A stretch of 64,000 bases of DNA from Hydractinia symbiolongicarpus (taxonomy: Eukaryota; Cnidaria; Hydrozoa; Anthoathecata; Hydractiniidae), in contig NC_079888.1 of the NCBI RefSeq assembly GCF_029227915.1, positions 2,615,001 to 2,679,000 of the forward strand, in the 5' to 3' direction. Shown in pieces: positions 55,067 to 64,000 of the stretch. Each line of letters begins with the position of its first letter. Position 1 is the first letter of the stretch. Position numbers and translations under genes: made by a program. Below the pieces are notes generated by a model. It was given only the letters and a program-made list of their open reading frames with translations, was not told where the DNA came from and ran no database searches.

Positions 55067-58000
55067 TTATGCCACTAACTGTTCAGTTGGACTTGCGATA
55101 CGGCTATACTCAATCTTCTTCAAAGCAGCTTCATCCGGAACACTGACTTCATGCCAAATCTAAAATTAAACATAGAGAGCACGGTTACTTGGGGATGTAA
55201 CTTAAAGTAAAATGATGAACACTAGAATATCAATGTGACTAACACTAGGAGGAAGCTGAGTTTATAGTTTATGGGCAACTTTACATCAGACAAGAACCGT
55301 GGGACAAGACCAGCCTGATAGCCAAAACTAACTAAACTAACTTTCTCCCTAACTGTACTCCAAACCAATATTTATATATAATTTTAATTTTACGGTCTAT
55401 TTTATTTTGCACAGCATAAATAAAAAAATGGAAAAAATAAGTAAAATAAATGGGAAAGTTTGCGAGACATGCTTTGTAACTTTTAAAGAACTCTCCTTAG
55501 TGCTTATTTGAAGAAAGTTTTGTATTTCTTGCAAATTCGCAAACTTTCCCGGCCGCGAAAATTTCTTCAATCAAACTAAACAAAATATATCTCACCGTTC
55601 TCCAATCTTTCTTGGTATCGTTCGGTGAGAAAGAGTTTCTGGTACAAGATGCAGTATATACAACATAGATCATACCAATCGGTATGCAGATCATAGATAC
55701 GAGAGCCAACATCCAACCTATTCCCTCAGCCCAACCAGGATATACGTAATTTTTTCCGAACTGAATACCTTTCCATTGTGTGACGCCGTAGATAAATGTA
55801 ACTAATAAAGAGAGACAATATAAATAAAATAGCAAATAATTATAAAATGCTAAAAAATCGTAGAAATTTGGGCTCGTAGTACATTAGGTAAGTTTGTTGA
55901 TTTTGGTCTGAATCACTAAATTAAAGGCGCGTAATCACCCTTACCGAATAAAATTAAGCATATGTATTATTTGATTTATGACTTTTCTTAAAATTTGAAG
56001 ATCTAACTAATACTTATCGTTAGGAAATGCTTGTGAAAGAAAATGAAGACTGAGTATGTTTTTTGATCTTGCGAAATTAAAAATTGCGGATTAGTAGTGA
56101 AAACAACTAAAGTAAATTTTCTGAACAATTTATACATTATTGCAAACGAAAAAATTCTCTATCGTATTCTCTTCTTCTGCATAAATTATCTTGTGACTAA
56201 TTCGTCGAAAGTTAGGATGTTACTGTCTCATTCCCAACCCTCTTGTCTGCAAATAAAGAAGACCAAAGAATATATCAGGTCTTGAACGATTTTTTATAAA
56301 GAGATGTTTTCCTTAGAAATTCTTGCCAACTCCTGGTTCCAGTTAAAGTTTTATGTGCATGTGAAGGCCGCAGATTTTTTAACTAAAATTTTGAGAGGGA
56401 TTATTATCAATAAGCAAGCGAATTTTTGAAAAAAATAGGGAATGTTAATGAAGCTGAAAAAAAATGTATAAGACGGGTGTCAAACCTATTACAATGACAT
56501 TGGGGTTCTTTCACTTGATAGCGACTAAAAGACTAAAGTACTAGGTAAGAACAAAAAAATTCAACTTTATCTGTTGGTAAACAACATAGGAAGACATCGT
56601 CACCCTGGGTTGACAGTCAACTGAAAAAAACTATACGTACTTAAAATCAGCAAGGGTGAAATGTACTTCCAACATATGGCCCACCACTTGTGAGGTTTGT
56701 AGCCTATCATAGTCTCGATGTTTTCCAACAATCGGTCTGCGCCGTATACCCATCCAATTGCGACAGATTCGAAAAACGCAAGAAAGAGTAAAGAAACACC
56801 TCCAGCCTGAGTGTTGAACATCTCCACCACGTATGAACCAGCCTAAAGCATGGTAAAATAACAGCAATACCTTCAGTGTTGTGTGGCCATTGAAAAAATA
56901 TACATACTGCATGTTTCTGCTATTTCATCTGTTGTTTTATATAAAAAATTGCATACATCTTCATTAACTCTATTTACTAGTAGTTCCCTGCACTAACCTT
57001 GTTTCTAGTCAATATTTTCACTTAACCTGTTGATACAGTCTAGGTAGCGGGTTTTTATTGTAAATGCCTGCCTACTCAAAAATCTGCCACACGACACTAC
57101 ATGGAGTATATTTTCCAAACGACTGAAAGACTGTAACTTCGCAAATATGACATGAACACTGGTCTTACCCTATTTATACTGCGCTTTTGTATCAAATATT
57201 CAGAGGAGGGAGTGTGAATATTTAAAAATGTTTTAAATAGGTTAAGCTGTATTGATGACACCGGGCAGGAATGTAGTCTAGCATAAAATAAATTATTGAC
57301 GGGGATTAAACTGGGATTTCTTAACGTCAGTAATTTGGCTATGACGTCATCGTTTTGTGGGCAACACGTGTTCCCACCGCTGACCATTATGAGTAGAATT
57401 GATTGATTTAAAAGAAAATTTATTTTCTTAATGGCTCTTATGTTATTCCCCCTTATAATATTACATTTTGGAACAATACAGAAAATGAGTAAAAACAATG
57501 CTGACGCTAAATTAAAGTCTTGGAACAAATTTATCAATATGGTTGCTATGACAACTCTCAAAATGGGATTATAAAAGTTTTCTATAAAAAAATACTAAAA
57601 ACAAATTAAGCCATCATACTGAATTCTACATGTATACCATACCACAAGTACAGCTAAGTGGCGATCAAATCAGTAAACATGTCTACTACACTAATCAATA
57701 GGAAAGATAGATCTGTCAGAAAGCAGTAACAACCATCACCTGTGTAACAGTTGGTAGTCCCAACAAGAAGGCGACTATACACATCACCATGATAAAAACT
57801 TCTTTGTATTTTCGTAAATATTTAGGATATTCATCACTAAGACTCGATATCACACATTCCATCATTGCAAACTATAAGAAACAAAAGCACTTCATGTTAG
57901 ATACATTGGTTGTACTTTATGATATGATAGGTACATGACGAAAATTTCTTTATTGGAAACCATAATTAAATTGCCATCGCAAATAGAATAGTACTAAGGC

Positions 58001-61000
58001 GGATAAAAATTGCAGACGGAATAACAAAAGCCTCTAAAATTAGAAAGTGACTATGTATTATCTTTTTTTTTTGGTTAAGATCTTTAACACAAACTAAAAT
58101 ATTTGACAAAAGAGTTTTTTACGTTATTAATTTTATGTTTTTTAATAACTGCTACAAAGTGAAGTTTTTTGTCAATTTTTATAAATGAACGTATTGCTAT
58201 ACTTAACAAAAAGAATCTTTCGGTTGAGCGCCTTGAAATCTTTTAAAATTAAAAAGAAAATAAACAGCACATGAATTTATAGTCAAAATGAAGTCTAATA
58301 ATTTAATTTGACAGTTTCTTCCTTTAAAGTAACTTTAATGAAAATTAAAACAAATCATCAGAGTTCCCTAATGAGCAACCTCTTAGGGTGCAAATTGTGG
58401 CCACACCTCTTCAGTGGCCCCACAACTTGTAAAATAGAGTTAGGAAAACAAAATAAAAATTAAACAAAAAGGTTTCAGTAGACAACATACCTGACTATCA
58501 AGACCTAATGTTAACAACATCAGGAAAAACAGAATAGCCCACAGTGTGGATACAGGCATGCTGGCAATTCCAGATGGATAGACCACAAACACTAAACCAG
58601 GTCCTATGTGAAGAAACATGATATTTAATAAAACCAATCATATATAATTTTTTCAACATTTTCAGCCCTTTTATGTTATCAGTGCTGTACTATTCATGGA
58701 TTGTCACCAAAAAAAAACTTTTCTTAAATTGTTTTGCAAATTTAAAATTTTTCACCGCATTTTATACCGCATTGCATGCTTCTCGCTAATGCACAGCTAA
58801 GCTACCATTTTGTGTGACAGACAGACAAACAGACAGACGTATACGAGCATTATAATATAGATGTACAAAAAGAACCATAAACATGGGAAATTGCAAAAAA
58901 GATTAATTTATTGCAGAATGTACAAAAGAAAGTGATTAAAACAACTGGTTAAATATAGTTTTCGGAACATGGGATATTTTAGCTTTTTTCCCCAAATCTA
59001 TCGTATTGGTGGTGTATTTCATACGTAGTAACAACTCACCAGATTCTGCTACTTGAGCAATGTCAAGGTTCAGCACCTCCGACAAATGACCAAGCACTGA
59101 GAAAACAACAAAACCACAGAAGACGCTTGTACCACAGTTGATCAATGAAACCATTACTGCATCTCTAAAATGGAAATACAAAAGGAAATGCACTACTTTT
59201 TTCAATTACTCCAAAATAAGAATACAAATAATTTCCTTCGAAAATAAATGAGCCTAACATAACCTTATAAAAACAAAGGAATGAGGAAATGTGTTTAACA
59301 AAAATCTCGAAAATGTTAACATAACAACCCTACCTGTAGCAGTTATTGTTAAATTTGTTATAGCTTCCCATTGCAATAAGAGAACCAAACCCAATACCAA
59401 GAGAATAAAATATCTGTGAAGCAGCTCTAACCCAGACCTAAAATACAAAACTTTCAATTTACCAACCATCCTTAATTGCAGAAATAAGTAGCTAGCTGAG
59501 AAATTGACTGAAAGATTACAAAAAAGGAAACAAATAAAGTAAAATGCGAAATTAAAAAAGGCAAAAACAAGGCAAATTTGATAGTACTAATTCCACATTT
59601 TTTTCTTCTGTAATCCATTCATTAAAAAAATGGATGGAAAAATGTGATGCCATTTAAAGTGCTGGGCCTTTACCAAATTAAATAAGAAAATAAGAAAATT
59701 GTATCCTATGAAAATTTAGGAACAGCTATTCACGTATCTATGACTACTGATCCTATTTTTACTATTTAAGGTCAAATTTGTTAATTGAGATTCTTGCTAC
59801 TTTCCCAAGAGCTTACTCCCATGGAATAAAACTAAGATTACCAACAGGAGGGTTTTCTTCTATAAGAGAAACACAAAACATTTTGTAAAGAAAAAAAATT
59901 TATGCTATAAATCACATACCTGAGGTTGGACAAGCATCTTAAAATCTGGTTTTAGGTAGTATTGTATACCTTTTCCTGCTCCTGGTAACGTGACGCCACG
60001 GATCAACAGAATAAATAAAACAAGGTAAGGAAATGTGGCGGTTACATAAACAACCTAGAAAATTTTTAAAAAAATAAGAAATTATATTTCACAAAATAAA
60101 AGCAGCATCAAAAGTTTGACAGTTTTGGTGGCAATGACATTCTTCCATACGCAAACATTAATAGCATGAATATAGTGGTCTTTTAATTTACCAGACATAA
60201 AATATTCACTATGTATTGAGTACACATGTGCTAACTTAGACAGCAATATAACATGGGGACACTAAAAAAATAAACAATGAAAAACTGGCACCTTTCCAAC
60301 AGACTTTACACCTTTCCAAATGCAAAAGTAAACAAAAATCCAAGCAAATAGTAAACACAAAGCTAACTCCCATTTGATTTCACCAGGTGCATGTATACCA
60401 TTTGATTGATTTAGAATATAGTTGCTAAACGCAAAAACAAACAATTATTAAAAATGGCATTAAAAAGAAGGAGACACTTTATTTAATAATATGTGATTAT
60501 TTTTTTAAAAGTACTTCTAATTTATAAAAGTAAACTCAAACAAATAACTTAATTTAATGAACTTGCATAAGTCATTGAACAGTGAAATATCTTTTTGCTA
60601 ATTTAGGTTAAAGAACAAAATGGAAGTTTTTTATATTTTTTAAATAACACATTGTTTCTTTTCCATTCTAGAAAGCATAAATTTAGTTTAATAAAAAGTA
60701 CACTAAAATCTATTCTTAAACATTGAGTTCTCTTACTTTAAGAATTCTTGAGCTGGCAAAACAGGTTCAGGGTTATTGTATGTACAGTTAACCAAGAAAC
60801 GTTGTGTATTATTAGTACTATTAGAAACCAAGGTTGACATGGTCGTGTGCAAAAATTGTTCTGTGGTATTTGTGCTATTGGACATTGTAGCATTGCCGGC
60901 ATATGCACCTATTGACCCATAATATGGATTAAACTGCTCAGCACATATTCCATGAAATGTTGTGTTTGTTAATCTATCGAAAACTGTTTTATTTATTTTG

Positions 61001-62378
61001 CCATCACCAGGTGGACCAGCATAGCAAACTTTTTTATTGTTCCATTCATTGTTACAATCTCGCCAAGGCACATCAGAACGAAATGATTCAAATAGATAGT
61101 AAAACACCCACGCAATGATTGTATTGTAATAAACACAAACTAAGAATGAAATGATCAGCATGGAATATCCAATACCTAAAAGACAAACAAACATTTTAAT
61201 TTTTAGTAACAACAGAATTCTAGCAACCTGTGCCTTCTAGTACTAATTTCCAAAAAAAGATAGTGGGTTCGAAACAAAAATTCATGAATAAAAATTCTTA
61301 AAAAAACAAATGCAATTTTGGAAAGGCACGTCTAATGCTTATGTAAAACCATGAATTTCCCTATTTTCTTATGTGAGAAGGTATTAGAACTTGCACGAAA
61401 AGTACACATTACTTTTCGTGCAAGTTCATATTGCATTGTGTAAAATGAATTTTTCTCTGGTAAAAAATACATAAATAAAAGGTATTGAAAGTCTAACGAC
61501 CAGAGTGCAACAAACCTTATTGTAAGTGTCCATATTATTTTGACACTATTGAAACAATTAAAAATATTTAAAATTTAAAAATTGACAGCAATAGTTGGTA
61601 CGTCTCTTTTTATTATTTGTCAACTCTCTTCCTATAAATATTTATAGTTTTAACTAAGGTTTTGACCTTTCACTAATTTATTAAATTTCTCTCAAGTAAG
61701 GCATTGTATTTCAGTTCCTACCTTGCAGAAGAGGAGATATTGCTTTCCAACATCCTATAGGTGCCAATCCAATGTATTGACTAAGTGCCAGTTCCATGAA
61801 AAATAGTGGCATTCCACATATAGCCAGAAAAATAAAATAAGGTATCAAAAAAGCACCTAAAAATTAAAGAACATAATTATTAAAATATATATATATATAT
61901 ATACTGTATATTTAAAAAAGATCTTTCTTTTTAACATGTTCCTTGATATTGTTTTTATAAGAGAGCTTTACGATTTCAAATATCAGATCCACATTCTTCC
62001 TCAACAGAACTTTCAATCGTACAAAAAGGTTCTACCTTGTGCAATACAATGGCAAAATCAACTTCCACAAAAATTTCTTCCTTAGGAAGGGCAGAAATGA
62101 TTTCCACATGTGCAACAACAATTGGACAATGCCATTATGTTTGTAGATTAAGAAGATTTCTGTTTGTATTTGCTAATTACCAGAAAATCTAAAATCGTAT
62201 TCTGTAGGATGTGAAAATAAAAATTGACAATACCTCCTCCATTTTCATAACAAAGATTTGGAAATCTCCACACATTTCCAAACCCAACTGCATAACCTAC
62301 ACATGATAACAAGAAGTCTAATTTATTTCCCCACTCTTCACGCTCGACGACATCACCATCTTCCGGCTCATCTTTTTT
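55067..62378 (-). CDS. SLC6 family Na+/Cl- dependent neurotransmitter/amino-acid transporter, start not identified
   Basis: Twelve exons join in phase: 62378-62234, 61856-61722, 61175-60737, 60424-60292, 60054-59920, 59437-59334, 59164-59040, 58603-58491, 57871-57740, 56842-56641, 55801-55596 and 55159-55067. They give 653 codons; the first exon starts after an acceptor, so the initiator Met is upstream. TM1 has the Na+/substrate motif [21 protein letters not shown] long EL2 (about residues 105-195) has a Cys pair ([12 protein letters not shown]) and about nine N-glycosylation sites. The Cl- site residues are in place: Gln and Ser in TM6 (SQIFYSLG), Asn and Ser in TM7 (NCGTS). TM8 [15 protein letters not shown] and TM10 [20 protein letters not shown] are canonical. 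The [14 protein letters not shown] region resembles glycine transporters, but TM6 SLGIGFG is less so. Substrate uncertain. Confidence 0.94.
58752..58861 (-). mobile_element. Helitron-like element, copy e, in SLC6 intron, 3' end decayed
   Basis: Minus strand: A|TCTATATTATAATGCTCG start at 58861, then gtatacgtctgtctg, acaaaatggtagcttagct and tgcggtataaaa as in copy d. It fades near 58752 without the hairpin and CTAG end. Confidence 0.55.
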
Positions 62379-64000
62379 CTAAAATAAACAGAACAATTAT
62401 GCAGTCAATTAAATTACATTGCAAAAACAGTCCAGATAATAGCAAAAAAAGATGAATTAAAAACAGGCTGCCTAAGAGGCAAATATCTTCCAAATTATAT
62501 TTTCATCCATGAAAGAAGTTACAGAAACTTTCATCAACGTATCTTTATTTTAACATATTTCAATTTCATTATTTTTTTTAAAATTTATAAGCAAAGATAA
62601 CTAGTTAGTTTGTAGACTACCAATATTATTCAGACATTTTTTTAATAAAAAAGTATTACTTCTGGTGTGAAATTTGATTGACCTTTTGGGAATTTAAAAC
62701 ATTAAGGAAGCCCTGTATACTTTCAATTCTAGTTGCCGCCATAGTCACAAATTGATCAGCAAAGGGTAAAAAGCCTGGCATTCCTTTTTTAATTAAATGC
62801 TAAATTAAGAAGTTTATAAATAACCTGTATTCTTTATTCTTGTTTCCTGTTTTACAAAAATATTCTGTTTGCTATCTTTATGTTGCTAAGTTTTCTTTTT
62901 ACTTAGTAAATAATAATGGATTGTTTATTGTTTTTATTTTGCTATTATTTGTTATGATGTAAAAATCCACAAGAATTAACCAGTAAGAAAAATCCAAAGG
63001 AATTTCCTGCTAGAAAAATCTATGTGAGTTTGGCTGTGACAACATACAGCTACTATTACAGACAGACTGGGTATTATAATACAGATGATTACAAACCCAG
63101 GGAAAGAATTAATTCTTGTCATTCTTGTATATAAATCGTTCTTAAAATCTTTACCACATTATGACAAAAACATTTTAAATGTGTGAGATAATCTCTATTC
63201 CTGTTATGTGCATTTGTCTGTGTAAAAATATATATTCACATTAAATAGAAAAACAATTAATATCCAAAACGTTTTTATAATATTATTAAGTAAATTGTAT
63301 GAGATTGGTTAGTCATAGGTGGGAATTTTTCGATTAGATCTTATTAGTAACACTTGTAGTTATGACGATTAGATAATAAAAACAAACTGGGCTACAGGCA
63401 CTATCATTATTTAAACAAAGCATATGATAAAATCAACTTCAATCAATCAATCAAAATATATATATATAAATTCCTGCACTTTACAATAACAAAATCTTAT
63501 GCCACAGCCCTAACTTCAATTTATATTTTATTATGACTTTTACATGAGAACCTTATTTATTCAAAAAAATGTGTGTCAAGTTTTTTGTGAAATGTTAATC
63601 GATGTCAAGACAAATTATCTGAAATTCAGACAAAAATTCCGAATAATAAAATGTCTCAGATGAATTGTAATGTCTGGGTTATGTACAGGAATTGTGATGT
63701 TTAATAGACTGTATGAAAACTTCATTAAAAGAATATTTACTAAGAGTGATATAACATAAACAATATTTTAAGTATGACATTTTTAAGCAAACAACTTGTC
63801 CGTTAATTTATTTATTTTTCAAAAAATATGCATTACCCTGATCTTGTTTATCTAATTCAATTTCACAGGATTAGTTATCTTTTTTTAACACATTTTGTAT
63901 AGTTTCCTAAGTGATCCTAAGCGGTTGTAATAAAGTTTAACAACATTAATAACATGTTGAAATGCTTCTGATTTTTCCCCCATAACATGAGTATTAATAA
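62379..64000. other. Upstream part of the SLC6 gene; no exon identified
   Basis: The initiating exon of the transporter must lie here or beyond the window. No minus-strand ATG exon with a phase-0 donor could be chosen. AT-rich, with a (ta)n at 63457-63467. A minus-strand segment near 63846-63871 encoding EIELDKQDQ before a gtaatg donor was considered but is in the wrong phase. Confidence 0.35.

Overview
The window is a piece of an AT-rich metazoan nuclear genome. Genes are split into short exons with canonical GT/AG introns, and the intergenic and intronic DNA is crowded with small DNA transposons, decayed non-LTR retrotransposons and Helitron-like ends. The mix of families (a PAN plus fibrinogen-like secreted protein, a HEPN/DZIP3-like protein, an OTU/SWIM transposon, RTE and CR1/L2-like LINEs) points to a cnidarian, perhaps a hydrozoan. 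That placement is inference from family content only.

Layout. 1-7,000: ten exons of a DNTTIP1 homologue (minus strand), whose 3' end lies outside the window. 7,000-15,900: gene-poor, with a foldback element, a decayed LINE (10.25-13.3 kb) carrying an N-terminal 2A-like motif, and an RTE-type fragment. 16.1-18.3 kb: a two-exon two-pore-domain K+ channel (minus) with a hAT-like MITE in its intron. 18.4-21.4 kb: repeats only (palindromic MITEs, a tRNA-derived SINE, TGACGTCA-bearing repeats). 21.4-25.3 kb: a four-exon secreted PAN/fibrinogen-like gene (minus) with Helitron-like elements in its introns. 26-33.2 kb: a graveyard of LINE fragments, a pogo/Tigger end and a PIF/Harbinger transposase relic interrupted by a LINE. 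34.0-43.8 kb: the complete eight-exon mitochondrial ATP synthase gamma gene (plus), with an intact PDRG1 gene nested in its 5.7-kb first intron on the same strand. 44.4-46.5 kb: a candidate three-exon gene for a 49-residue protein. 46.7-55.05 kb: a tandem segmental duplication. Its first copy is split by a 2.2-kb Mutator-like element (long repeat-rich TIRs, 9-bp TSD) encoding an OTU-type cysteine protease plus SWIM zinc finger and no visible DDE transposase. Its second copy is the matching empty site. A HEPN/DZIP3-like gene, probably frameshifted, lies between the copies. 55.07-62.4 kb: twelve exons of an SLC6 Na+/Cl- dependent transporter (minus); the start codon is not identified.

The host genes are unrelated in function: a deacetylase-complex subunit, a K+ leak channel, an adhesive/lectin-like secreted protein, an ATP synthase subunit, a prefoldin-like factor and a neurotransmitter-type transporter. 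The most novel material is the OTU-SWIM transposon with its empty-site allele in cis, followed by the 2A-bearing LINE, the Helitron-like cluster and the small three-exon gene.
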